Shown: piece after piece, positions 11,301 through 21,644 of the stretch
How positions within the stretch are numbered: position 1 is the first letter of the stretch
Layout of the letters: every line of letters begins with the position of its first letter
Assembly: GCA_016708845.1 (NCBI GenBank)
Contig: JADJFB010000011.1
Coordinates: forward strand, 1 to 30,536
Direction of reading: 5' to 3'
DNA from: Bacteroidota bacterium
GTDB lineage: Bacteria > Bacteroidota > Bacteroidia > B-17B0 > Aurantibacillaceae
DNA length: 30,536 bases
Notes under the pieces: model-generated
Database searches by the model: none
The model's input: the letters and a program-made list of their open reading frames with translations, nothing else
What the model was told of the DNA's origin: nothing
Program-made: the position numbers and the translations under genes

Positions 11301-11771
11301 TCAAATCATATTTACCAGCTATATTTATATACATGATTGGAAATTCAGAAAATGCAATTTCTTTAATCATTGGCTCTCTAGTAAGAGTTGCTGGCATATC
11401 TGCGCGCGCTTCGTCAACCGCATCTTTTACTTTTTGTTTAGCAACCTCAACTTTAACATTGGTATGAAACTCAACAACAATAACTGATACATCTTGTAAT
11501 GATGTACTATTAAATTTTTAATACCAGAAATACCTTTCAATCGTTTTTCGATTGGTTTTGTAATAGTATTTTCGATATTAGTTGGTGAGTTACCACCATT
11601 AATGGTATTGATATAAATTGTAGGAACGGTAATATCAGGAAACTGCTCTTTTGGTAAAGAGTTGTAAGCCATGATACCAGCAAGCGAAATAAAGATGGTA
11701 ATTAAATAGACAGTCATTTTATTGTCTATTGCCCAGCTTGAAGGTTTAAATTCTTTTATTTTATCTATCAT
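8315..11771 (-). CDS. RND efflux transporter inner-membrane subunit (AcrB-like), frameshifted
   Basis: Proton-driven exporter that forms the inner-membrane part of a tripartite pump with the adaptor and TolC-like proteins upstream. The start MIDKIKEFKPSSWAIDNK precedes TM1; PKEQFPDITVPTIYI opens the first porter domain. TM4 carries GIVVDDAIVVIENT (about 10545-10590), the paired aspartates of the proton relay. A second periplasmic loop spans about 9100-10000, and the last helices contain VVVRNGILLVEFA and GRTRMTPVILTATAAILGLIPLA, the RND C-terminal signatures. It ends GKKIDYGNLDR then stop at 8315. About 1,150 residues, slightly longer than E. coli AcrB. Frame breaks near 8500, 8795, 8985, 9070, 10250, 10545, 10715, 11070, 11175 and 11510. 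The substrate cannot be predicted; there is no heavy-metal (CusA-type) signature I would rely on. Confidence 0.93.
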
Positions 11772-11821
11772 ATATTTAAATTTAGAAAGTTATTGAGTTT
11801 AAAAAGTTTAATAAGTAAACC

Positions 11822-12717
11822 TTATTTTTTTACGTTTACGTTATCACCTTCGTTAATTAAATCGTAACCTTCAGTAATTAATAAATCACCTTCTTTTAAT
11901 CTTCGGATACTTCGTCTAAGCCATTATATTCGTGAGAAATTTTAATCATATTTTTAACTACTTTTCCATCAACAGAAATGAATACAAAATTATCATTAGT
12001 GCCTTTTTGAATAAATTTGACTGGCACACAATTTTAGGAGTAGCTGATTGATAATCGTTAATTTTTAATTTAGCTACCATGTTAGGATGGTATTCTTTTT
12101 TATTATCTAACAAGACCTCAACACCAAACGTACGTGTTAAATTATTAATAGCACGAGAAGAATAATTTACTTTAGAATTTATAGAATCATGCATATCAGG
12201 AAATAATACTAACGTTTCGTTACCAATTTTTATTCGGTTTGCATATGATTCAGACACATCTGCTTTTATTTTTAAGTTGCTGAAATTAATCACATTAATA
12301 GCAGGCACTTGTTTTGCTAAATCTAAGCTGGTTTATTACATCTGCAATTTGTTGTTGTATAGCACGAGAATCAGTTTCTGCCAATACTGCCCTTTACTTA
12401 CTTCATCGCCCACTTTTACATTAATTTTTTGTAATAGTTCCTGGCATTTCTGATGATAAAGAAACGTTTTCATCGGCATCAATACGACCTTGTACTTCAA
12501 TAAATGTTTTAAACGTTTGTGGCGTTAAGCCATAGCAACTACATCAATTAATTTAATTTTAGTAGTATCCGCTTTAGCTAATTCTTCTTCTAATGTGGCA
12601 ATTTCAGTTTCAAGCGCTGCTTTTTCTGTTCTTAATTTTTCAAGCTTTACTTTTATCTGGCGCTGAACAAGCTGCAAATATGGCGGAAATAAAGATGATT
12701 AAAATGGTATTTTTCAT
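11822..12717 (-). CDS. RND membrane fusion protein (periplasmic adaptor lipoprotein), internally shortened
   Basis: Adaptor linking the RND pump to the TolC-like channel. The start MKNTILIIFISAIFAACS has a lipobox-like FAAC, followed by a short coiled coil (KLRTEKAALETEIATLEEEL) and the first barrel/lipoyl strand VQGRIDADENVSLSSEMPG and KVGDEVSKG. After AIQQQIADV the text jumps within about ten residues from SLDLAKQ to VPAINVINFSNLKIKADVSES, which is the start of the beta-barrel domain. The helical hairpin and second lipoyl half normally between them (roughly 80 residues) are absent, so the protein is about 298 instead of about 370-380 residues. The end VNVKK at 11822 needs corrections near 11900 and 12030. 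It lies 50 bases upstream of the pump start and 41 bases after the TolC-like gene. Confidence 0.85.
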
Positions 12718-12758
12718 AAGGTATGTATTATTATATTTTGTTTTCAATTTTTACTTTT

Positions 12759-14173
12759 TTATTTAACTAATGTTCCTATAGCTTTAAATAATCGATTTTT
12801 ATAAACCAACATATCATAAACAGCATTGAAGTAATTTTGCCTGCGACTCTTTTTAAAGATTGTTTGTGCATTAATTACCTCGATGTTACTTCCAACACCC
12901 TGCTCATATTTTTTTGCGACACATTATATACGTTTTGAGCTAAATCCAGATTACGCTTTGTACTTGTAAAGACAAAGCAGCATTGTTGTAATTACAGCCG
13001 CCGAAGCGCCTTCCAATTCAATAGCTAATTGAAGGTTTTTCATACTATTTTCGCCTTTTGTAAAATCCAATTTAGCTTGTTGTATTTTATAGTGACGCTG
13101 CAAACCATCAAATACATTTAAAGAAAGTGTTGCTCCTATTAATTGAGTTTGATAATATTTATTGATATAACCTACATAGTTTAAATCATTTCCCATTCCA
13201 CTAGCAGAAAGGCTTCCAAATGCCACTAATGATGGCATATACCCGAATTTTAGTCGTTTTACATTAATTTGATATAACCTTTGTTGAACTTCCATCATTT
13301 GGTATTCTGTTCTTTTTGATACATCAATTTTAGAAACACTTATTTCTGCATTATCTGAAATTGATAATGAATCTGTTAAAACTAAATTATCAGCTCCAGC
13401 ATAACCCATCTGAAATTTCAACACATTTTCACTCAAAGATATTAAACGTTCAATTTTTTGTTTCTCGGTAATTAAATTATTAAAGGCAACTTCTAATCTG
13501 TCAACATCAATTTGTTCCACAAATCCTTGTTTATTAAATGCTTTTGTATCGTTTAATAATTTTTCTAATTTGGTGATATTAGCATCCAGCAGTTTAATTC
13601 TTTCTTTGTTAACCAAAACTCCATAATATGCTTTGGAAACCTGACTTACAACTTCTGTTTTACTTCTTGCTACACTAATATTCATTAAGCTAATCATTTC
13701 TTTAGTAGCTTTTAATCCTACTAAATAATCGGCGCTAAAAACTAATAACGAAGCGTTTAAACCTGCTGTTGTTTGATACCTTGTGCCAAATTGAGCCGCA
13801 ATTGGATCGTAATTATTTTGATCTAATTTAGCTGGATCAAGTATCACCGGCATTCCCGCCCTCTTAAAGCATCAATTGTTCCTGCATAAGAAGCTGGCGC
13901 AATAAAGTTTGCAAAACTTGAGTTGGAACAACAATAAAATTTTCATATCTACACTACCAGTAATTTGTGGTAACGCCATTCCATTACTTCCTTTCGCTTA
14001 TATTTTGCCATCAAAACATCATTTTGGGCGTTTAAATAATTTGGGCTGTTTTTGTAGGCATAATCAATAGCTTGTTGCAAACTATAACTGCTAGCATTTG
14101 CCTCTTGCGCATTTGCCTTGGTAACACCAAACATTAAGGCTATTAATGTTATGGCTATTGGTTTATTCATCAT
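12759..14173 (-). CDS. TolC-family outer membrane efflux protein, frameshifted
   Basis: Outer-membrane channel of the tripartite pump. The signal peptide MMNKPIAITLIALMFGV ends near ANAQE; the mature start SYSLQQAIDYAYKNSPNYLNAQND is the TolC-family N-terminal helix. Two long helical repeats follow, with RSKTEVVSQVSKAYYGVLVN and KLLNDTKAFNKQGFVEQIDV in the first half and QIQQAKLDF-like and YEQGVGSNIEVINAQ-like sequence in the second, after corrections near 12960 and 12915. About 470 residues, the family norm. The end GTLVK at 12759 comes from the corrected frame. The start chosen is the upstream of two adjacent ATGs; 14170 is equally possible. It begins 51 bases after tetR and has no promoter of its own that I can see, so it is probably co-transcribed. 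Confidence 0.9.
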
Positions 14174-14224
14174 ATAATTGGTATTTTTTGTTTTAAATGT
14201 TTAAGGTTGTTTTTTGTAAATCAA

Positions 14225-14837
14225 TTATTCTTGTTCTTTTATTTTCCGGTATTCATTAATCAATTTATGGCCTTTAATGGTGCAAATACCATAAATAAAA
14301 ATATCTAAAATTAATTCGTGTGCTTTTGTAAAACTGATTTTATCAAATGTGTAATAATTACAAAAACAACATATCAATTTGTGCTAAACGTAATTTGGCT
14401 GCAAATTCATTATCTATATCAGCTCTGTAAAAGCCATCTTCTTTACCCTTTTTAATATTTGTTAAAATATCTTTTAAGGCACATTCATCTTTAAAATTTT
14501 GAAATTGCTTAAACGCTAGTGGATGAAATTTTTGTAGATCTATAAAAAACATTGGATTTACATTTTCAAGCATTTCCGTCACATTTTTTGAAATCAACAT
14601 AATTTCGTGTATCGGATTTTTTGCTTGTGTAATTACATCGTCAAACTTTTTTTGATGTTTTACCAACTCCACTTCACACATTTGATTTACCAAATCATCT
14701 TTTTCTTTATAAAACTGATAAATAGTTTTTTTAGACATGCCAAGCTCTTTAGCAATATCATCCATCGTTACGCGCTTTATTCCAAACTTAAAAAAAAGTT
14801 CTAATGATGTTTTTAATATTTTTTCTTGTGGTTCCAT
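14225..14837 (-). CDS. TetR/AcrR family transcriptional regulator
   Basis: Probable repressor of the efflux operon it heads. Residues 1-50 form the DNA-binding domain: EKILKTSLELFFKFGIKRV, then TMDDIAKELGMSKKTIYQFYKEKDDL, the classical TetR helix-turn-helix. The remaining helical part (NPMFFIDLQKFHPLAFKQF) is the ligand-binding and dimerisation domain, seen in many Bacteroidota TetR proteins next to RND genes. One indel near 14362 truncates the read frame after IDMLF; correcting it extends the protein to about 203 residues, ending RKIKEQE at 14225. Its ligand is unknown. A promoter (14854-14884) and a candidate operator (14912-14934) lie upstream. Confidence 0.92.
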
Positions 14838-14853
14838 TTTATAATTTCGGGCA

Positions 14854-14884
14854 CAAAACTAAAGAAACTATTTTTGTTCTACAA
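14854..14884 (-). promoter_or_regulatory. Promoter of the tetR-efflux operon
   Basis: Minus-strand TTG (14882-14884), a 20-base spacer and TAGTTTTG (14854-14861) fit the Bacteroidota consensus. The -7 box ends 16 bases before the tetR start. No comparable element precedes the TolC, adaptor or pump genes. Confidence 0.65.
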
Positions 14885-14911
14885 GTTTCCGTAAATATAT
14901 TTTGGCTTGAT

Positions 14912-14934
14912 AATTGTTAAATAAATTAACAATT
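14912..14934. promoter_or_regulatory. Candidate TetR operator (perfect 9-bp inverted repeat)
   Basis: AATTGTTAA - ATAAA - TTAACAATT, a perfect palindrome with a 5-base spacer. Size and symmetry suit a TetR-family dimer. It sits between the divergent promoters, 27 bases from the tetR TTG and 36 bases from the adhesin TTG, so it overlaps neither core promoter. A chance palindrome is possible in such AT-rich DNA. Confidence 0.45.
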
Positions 14935-14970
14935 GGTAAAAAGTCTGTAGTTTTACGCACAACTTTTTAT

Positions 14971-15000
14971 TTGTCGATTAAAAAAACTGCTCTATCTTTG
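14971..15000 (+). promoter_or_regulatory. Promoter of the adhesin - PorP/SprF - PorE-like operon
   Basis: TTG (14971-14973), a 19-base spacer and TATCTTTG (14993-15000) match the consensus exactly. The -7 box ends only 7 bases before the ATG at 15008, so the transcript would have almost no leader. Confidence 0.7.
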
Positions 15001-15007
15001 AAAACTT

Positions 15008-18000
15008 ATGTTTAAGAAACAAACCCTAACCATCTTATTGTTTTAACATTTTTTTTGAATGTTAGATCACAGATTGATACCTCTTTTTGGTCCATAGCCC
15101 TGATATATCTCAAGGATTAGGAGATGGACCGATTTACCTATATTTTAATACCTATGCGCAAGCTGCCACGGTAAAAGTGAGGCAACCTGCTAATGGGGGC
15201 TTTGTGCCGATTACTCTAAATATTCCTGCTAACTCTATTGACTCTATTAATTTAACGCCATTTATTGCAAGTGTTGAGAATAGTACTGCTAATAGTATCC
15301 TTAATAACGGACTATACATTTCCTCAACACAAAAAAATTTCAACTTTATATTCTGTTCGAGCAGCAGCAAATAGAGAATATCTGAGTTTAAAAGGTCCAA
15401 AAGCACTTGGAATTGATTTTTATATTCAATGCAAGAATTTTGGAATCAAGCTCCAGCTACATCTCCGAAATCGTTTTCCCTCATTTGATATCGTTGCTTC
15501 TCAAAATAATACAACAGTTTTAATCACTCCAAAAACAGCTATTATCGGTCATGCTGCAAATGCTACTTTCACAGTTTTATTACAACAAGGACAATCATTT
15601 TCTTGCCAAGATACTGCTAGAACGGCGACTACCAGTTTAGGTGGATCAATTGTTTCATCCAACAAACCTATCGCTGTTACTATTCAATCTAGTGGGCTAA
15701 ATCAATCAGGCTGCTTGAGTTCAGTTGCAGATCAAATTACAAATTCAACTTATATTGGTACCGATTATATTGTAAATAAAGGTACCGCTACTACTGAAAA
15801 AATATTCATTTTAGCAACACAAAATAATACTCAAATAACCATCAACGATGGGTCTACAACCACGCATGTTGCTAATTTTGGAGAAACCTATGTCTATACA
15901 GCTACTCAACCTGTTACTTATGTAAAAACTAATAAACCTGCATACGTTTTACATGTGTCTGGTTATGGTTGCAGATTAAGCAGCGCTCAACTACCACCAT
16001 TCTTTTGTGCAGGAACATTTACTTCATCATTCACTCGTGCATCATCCGATTCACTTGCTCTAAACTTATTTACAAGAACTGGATTTGAAGGAAACTTTGC
16101 ATTGAATGGAAACGCTTCTTTAATCCCTGCTTCTGCATTTACAATTGTTCCTGGTTCATCAGGTAATATTAAGTCTGCAAAAATTTATTATTCAACAGCT
16201 ATTATTCAGTTGGTTCACACAATGAAGTGACTAATACAGGAGACGTTTTTGGCTTAGGTATTTTAAATGGTGCCTATAACAAAGGAAGCGCTTACTCATA
16301 TGTATCGGAATTTGAATCATATCCTTCAATTAATGCTGGTAGCGACTTTACAATATGTGCAAATGGAAGTTTAGCTTTAAACGGGCAAATAGGTGGAGGT
16401 AACATCACAGGAATTTGGTCAACGAATGGATATGGTACATTTAATGGTGGATTTTCTGCCCTATCAAATACCTATACACCTAGTCAGTTAGATACAACCG
16501 TTAAACCAGTGAAATTATTTTTAACAACTAACGGACAATGTCCGCAGCAAAAAGACACTTTATTACTTTCTGTTCAACCGTCCCCATTAGTAAACGCTTC
16601 AGTCGATCAAATAGTGTGTGGTAATAATAGCGCTGTTTTATTAAACGGCACAATTGCAGGTGGTTCGTCAACTGGTATATGGGCAAGTGCAGGTTCTGGA
16701 ACATTTACTCCTGGTGCTACCTCATTAAACAGTACGTATATGCCCAGTGCTTCAGAAATAAGTGCAGGTTCAGCGACACTCACTTTAACTTCAACGCTAA
16801 ATGGTATTTGTGCCGCTGTAAATGATGTAATGACCGTGAGTATTACTCCAGTTCCAACATCAAACATTGCAGCAACTAGTTTATCGGTATGCGCCAATAA
16901 TCCTACACTTTCAGTAGCTGGCGTAATTGGCGGCGTAACTGCAACAGGTAAATGGACAACAAATGGTACAGGTAGTTTTAATCCCAGTAATATATTGTTA
17001 GCTACAAACTATTTACCAGTGCAGCAGACGTATTAGCAGGTCAGGTAAAATTATATTTATTCTACCAATAATGGGAATTGTAACCCAGCAAAGATAGCGT
17101 AACAGTATTTTTCACACCATCACCTTCTGTAAACGCTGGTGTTAATATTTCAACATGTAAAAATAATTCAGCAACAGTTTTAGCTGGAGTTATATCTGGT
17201 CCAACAACAACAGGTATTTGGAGTGGTGGTACAGGAACATTTACACCAAACAACACTTCATTAAATGCAACCTATATTCCAACAGCCGCAGAACTTTCAG
17301 CAGGTTTAGTTAATCTTATTTTAACATCAACCGCTAATGGCAATTGCAATCAAGTAACGGATAATGTTTTAATTAGTTTCACAAATCCACCAACCGTAAA
17401 TGCTGGTGTTGACTTATCTGCTTGTAAAAATAATGCTACAGCTGTTCTTTCTGGTATTGTATCAGGGCCTACAACAACTGGAATTTGGACAGGAGGTTCA
17501 GGAACATTTAATCCCAATAATGCTACTTTAAATGCCACTTATACTCCAAGTGCATCTGAACTTACTGCAGGAATAGTTTCTTTAACTTTAACCTCAACGG
17601 CTAATGGTAACTGTCTTCAAGTAGTTGATAATATGCAAATCAATTATACGATTATTCCTTCTGTTGCAGCAGGAACAAATATTGCAGTCTGTAAAATAAC
17701 GCGCTAGCAGTTCTTTCGGGAACTGTTTCAGGAGCAACAACCACTGGCGTTTGGACAGGTGGCACAGGAAGTTTTAATCCAAGTAATGCGGTTTTAAATC
17801 CAACTTATACTCCTAGTGCTTCTGAATTAGCAGCCGGTTTCACAAGCTTAACCTTATCCTCTTCGAACAATGGAAACTGTATTGCAGTTACAAGTACTGT
17901 TCAAATAAACTACACAACGCCTCCTACTTCAAATGCAGGACTTAATATTTCTTCATGTAAAAACAACCCCGCATCTGTGCTTACAGGAACTATTTCAGGG

Positions 18001-20824
18001 CCAACTACTTCAGGTATTTGGACAGGTGGAGCTGGAACATACAATCCAAATAACACAGCATTAACAGCTACATACACTCCAAGTGCAGGTGAACTTTTTG
18101 CAGGATTTGTAAATTTAACTTTAACATCAACTGCCAACGGAAATTGTAACGCATCAAGTGATGTCATTACAATAGTTTTCACGAATGCTCCATCTGTTTA
18201 TGCTGGAGCTGATTTATTTTCTTGTAAAAATAATGCGAATGCATCCCTTTCAGGTATTGTTTCTGGTCCAACAACCACAGGTATTTGGGCTGGAGGTACA
18301 GGAACTTTTTCGCCAAGTAATACCTCTTTAAATCCAACTTATATTCCAAGTGCCGCTGATTTAACTGCTGGTAATTACACTAACATTAACTTCTACTAAT
18401 AATGGTAACTGTTTTAGTGTAATTGATAGTGTAAAATTAATTACACACCTTCGCCAATCGTAAATGCAGGGGGCAGATATTACTTCTTGTTTAAACAATG
18501 CAGCTGCGGCTTTATCAGGAACAGTTTGGACAACCTCAACAGGTGTATGGAGCGGTGGATCTGGAATTACAACCCAAGTAATTCCGTTTTAACAGCTACC
18601 TATTCGCCAAGTGGTGCAGAATTAACAGCAGGTTTTGCCACCCTAATTTTAACTTCTTCTAATAATGGTACGTGTCTTCAGGTAACTGATACAGTAAAAA
18701 TTGTTTACACAACTTCTCCAGCGGTAAATGCTGGATCAAATATTACTGCTTGTAAAAATAATGCTGCTTCGGTTCTTACTGGAACAGTATCTGGTTCAAC
18801 AACGACGGGTATCTGGACTGGAGGATCAGGAACATTTAATCCAAACAATACCGCATTAACGGCAACTTACACACCTAGTGCTTCTGAAATTACGGCAGGT
18901 TTCGTGAATTTAATTTTAACCTCAACAAACAATGGAAATTGCACAGTTGCTAGTGACAACATATTAATTAATTTCACAACAGCTCCTTCTACCTATGCCG
19001 GCATCGATTTATTTGCCTGTAGTAATAATGCAGCTTCAATTCTATCAGGATCAGTCAATGGACCAACAACAACAGGTATTTGGGCAGGCGGCACTGGAAC
19101 ATTTACCCCAAGTAATACTTCCCTAAATCCTACTTACATTCCTACAGCAGCTGAAATTGGCAGGGTCTGTAAAAATCACTTTAACTTCTACTAATAATGG
19201 AAATTGTAATCAAGTTAAAGATAGTTTAATGATTAACTTTACTATATCGCCATTTGTAAATGCTGGTATAGATTTATCTTCTTGTAAAAACAATCCAGTT
19301 ACAACTATTGTCAGGTTAGTATCTGGTGCAACTACAACGGGCATTTGGACTGGTGGTGCAGGATCATTTAATCCTGGTAATACTTCACTAACAACTACCT
19401 ATACACCTAGCTCGGCAGAACTTGCAGCTGGAAGTGTAAGTTTAACTTTGAACTCAACAAACAACGGAAATTGTAATCAAGTAAATGACACGATTGTAAT
19501 TAACTTTACAAATCCACCTTTAGTAAGTGCGGGAGTGGATTTATTTGCTTGTAAAAATAACGCGTCTACTATTTTAGGTGGTGTTATATCAGGCGCAACA
19601 ACAACTGGCGTTTGGACAGGTGGTGCGGGTACATTTAATCCAAATAATACTGCCCTAACAGCAACGTACACTCCAAGTGCTGCTGAAATTGCTGTAGGTT
19701 ATGTGAATTTAATTTTAACGTCAACAAATAATGGGGGATGTAATTCGGTAAATGATTTGGTGAAATTAAATTTTATGGCAAAACCATTTGCTAATTTCAA
19801 TTACAACCTTGTTTGTTTAAATAATACCACAACTTTTACTGATTTATCTTCTGCAGGTTCTGGCACATTATCTTCATGGGAATGGACTTATGGGGATGCT
19901 ACACCAACAGCAACTACTCAAAACACAAGTCATACTTTTTCAAACTCAACCACATATACCACTCAACTGGTCGTATCAAACTCTTTCGGCTGTTATGATA
20001 CCATTAGAAAAACACCTATAATTTATCCATTACCAAATGCAGATTTTGGAATCAACAGAATTTGTAATGGAAATTTATTAACTCTCATATTTTCTGACAG
20101 CTCATCAGTTTCATCACCAGAAACAATTAACAGTTGGTTTTGGGATTTTGGAGGTCCAGGCCAAAGTAACTTACAAAACCCTTCACAATTATTCCCAGGC
20201 TCTGGTTTCTACACTATTAAATTAATTGCTACAACCAACCACAACTGTAAGGATACTGTATCGAAACAATTGAATTTAACGCCAAGACCATCAGCAGGTT
20301 TCGCTTACTCAATTTCATCTGGAGTAAATGTTGGTACAACAGTTAACTTCGTTGACACATCGAGTTATTCAAATAATTGGACATGGAGTTTTGGAGATGC
20401 ACAAGGAAATGGCTCTACTCAACAAAATCCATCAACTATTTACTATGATAATGGAACTTATATCATTACACAAATTGTAAGTGATGGTTATGGTTGCTCT
20501 GATACAGCTAGAGCTGTCATAAAAATTAATAACATTACTAACGAGATCTCTACATTAATTCCAAATGCAATTTCGCCAAACGGAGATGGGAAAAACGATG
20601 TTTGGAAATTAGATTTCTTGAGTCTATTATATCCAAATGCCTCCATTGAAATTTATAATAGATGGGGTGAAAATGTATACGTTTCGGAAGGGAACTATAC
20701 AAATCCTTGGGATGGAACATACAAAGGTCAAGCACTACCAGTTGGAACCTATTACTATGTTTTAAAATTAAACGATGCAAATAATACCGAACCATTTAAG
20801 GGAGGCATCCTGTTAATACGATAA
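15008..20824 (+). CDS. Giant T9SS-secreted adhesin 1 (IgGFc-binding domain, 13 repeats, PKD, type B sorting domain)
   Basis: Cell-surface protein of about 1,935 residues. Order: signal peptide MFKKQTLTILLF... ending near RSQ; an N-terminal IgGFc-binding-like domain (about 15085-16320) with IPANSIDSINL, GSIVSSNKPIAVTIQSSG, TDYIVNKG and YVLHVSGYGC; 13 tandem 89-residue repeats (16327-19785); three PKD-like domains (about 19785-20530, WEWTYGDATP, WFWDFGGPG and WTWSFGDAQG); and a gliding-motility type B T9SS sorting domain (IPNAISPNGDGKNDVWKL, IEIYNRWGENVY, NPWDGTYKGQALPVGTYYYVL, GGILLIR). The start at 15008 is the only one giving a signal peptide. About eight indels, e.g. near 15045, 15340, 16200, 17025, 17697, 18375 and 19155. 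The next gene starts one base after the stop. Binding to host immunoglobulin is not implied; the domain name is historical and surface adhesion is inferred. Confidence 0.88.
16327..19785 (+). repeat. Array of 13 Ig-like repeats in adhesin 1 (about 267 bp, 89 residues each)
   Basis: Approximate unit starts: 16327, 16591, 16860, 17130, 17396, 17662, 17930, 18196, 18461, 18724, 18991, 19255, 19523. Each unit reads roughly NAG-D-S-CKNNA, then SGPTTTGIW-GG-GTF, NPNNT-L-ATYTPSASE, AG-V-LTLTSTNNGNC and a VINFT-P tail. One Cys lies near residue 9 and one near residue 75 of nearly every unit, which could pair as a disulfide. Units 4/7/10, 5/8/11 and 6/9 are closest to one another, a period of three units (about 800 bp). 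The first three units are the most divergent. Confidence 0.9.
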
Positions 20825-20825
20825 C

Positions 20826-21644
20826 ATGAAAAAGAATTTATATATATCCTTATTCTTACTTAGCATGATAGTGTTTAGTAAGTACTCTATTGCACAACAG
20901 TTACCAATATATACCAATTATATTTTAAATCCATACGCGTATAATCCTGCTGTAGCTGGATCTAAACCAAATGCGGTAATGAATTTAAATTACCGTAATC
21001 AATGGGTGGGTTTTCAGGATGCTCCTAAAACGTATATGATTAGCTTACACAGTCCAATTGGAAAACAAAAAAAAGTGGCTATTGGTGCATTGGTAAATTC
21101 AGATAACGTTGGTTTACTGAGCAGAACATCTGGTTATTTATCTTTTGCATACCATATCAAGTTAAATAAAAGTGGAGTTGCTACTTACCAGTATATTGGT
21201 AACAAAATTTCATGGAAAGATTCGCAAAGTAATTTATCACAACACATGTACGCCACTCTTGGTTACACCTTTAAAATTTCAAAAACAATTTCAATTCAAC
21301 CTTCCGCATTGGCAAAATTTAATGCGCCTTTACCAATTCAACCAGAATTTAGCTTAAGAGCGCTATACAAAAATTTGTTTTGGATAGGCGGCTCCTACCG
21401 CATGAATGATGCTGCAAGTGCATTAATTGGTGTTACAATAAAAGACAAATTAACTATTGGTTACTCCTACGACATTGTTACTTCTAATATTAAATCTTAT
21501 ACCAAAGGCTCGCATGAAATAGCCGTTTGCTATCAGTTTATTAAACCGAAGAAAAAACTAGATGCTGACGAACAAGAATTAAACGACATTGATAATAGTA
21601 TTAAAACTAAATTAAAGAAACAAAATGAAGAAGGCACTAAATAG
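20826..21644 (+). CDS. PorP/SprF family T9SS outer-membrane protein 1, internally shortened
   Basis: Integral outer-membrane beta-barrel partner of T9SS; in Flavobacterium SprF is needed to deliver the SprB adhesin encoded just before it. The signal peptide MKKNLYISLFLLSMIV ends near SIAQQ; the family start is YTNYILNPYAYNPAVAGS, NYRNQWVGFQDAPKTYMISLH and then LVNSDNVGLLSRTSGYLSFAYHI. The C-terminal barrel has SNLSQHMYATLGYTFKIS, SIQPSALAKF and SYRMNDAASALIGVTI, and ends in a lysine-rich, acidic tail (about 35 residues). It is 272 residues, shorter than the usual 310-340. The mid-barrel strands normally between YHIKLNKS and GVATYQ (near 21168) seem to be missing without loss of frame. It starts one base after the adhesin 1 stop and overlaps adhesin 2 by 20 bases. 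Confidence 0.88.
   Translation: MKKNLYISLFLLSMIVFSKYSIAQQLPIYTNYILNPYAYNPAVAGSKPNAVMNLNYRNQWVGFQDAPKTYMISLHSPIGKQKKVAIGALVNSDNVGLLSRTSGYLSFAYHIKLNKSGVATYQYIGNKISWKDSQSNLSQHMYATLGYTFKISKTISIQPSALAKFNAPLPIQPEFSLRALYKNLFWIGGSYRMNDAASALIGVTIKDKLTIGYSYDIVTSNIKSYTKGSHEIAVCYQFIKPKKKLDADEQELNDIDNSIKTKLKKQNEEGTK

Noticed and set aside
15265..15406. Alternative internal start for adhesin 1, or a broken gene
   Set aside because: The IgGFc-type domain reads continuously through this point after one-base correction, and the signal peptide lies at 15008.
16607..19671. Repeated minus-strand open frames with VVGPD and PPVQIPVV motifs
   Set aside because: They are antisense shadows of the repeat units; they recur at the repeat period and have no signal or start context of their own.
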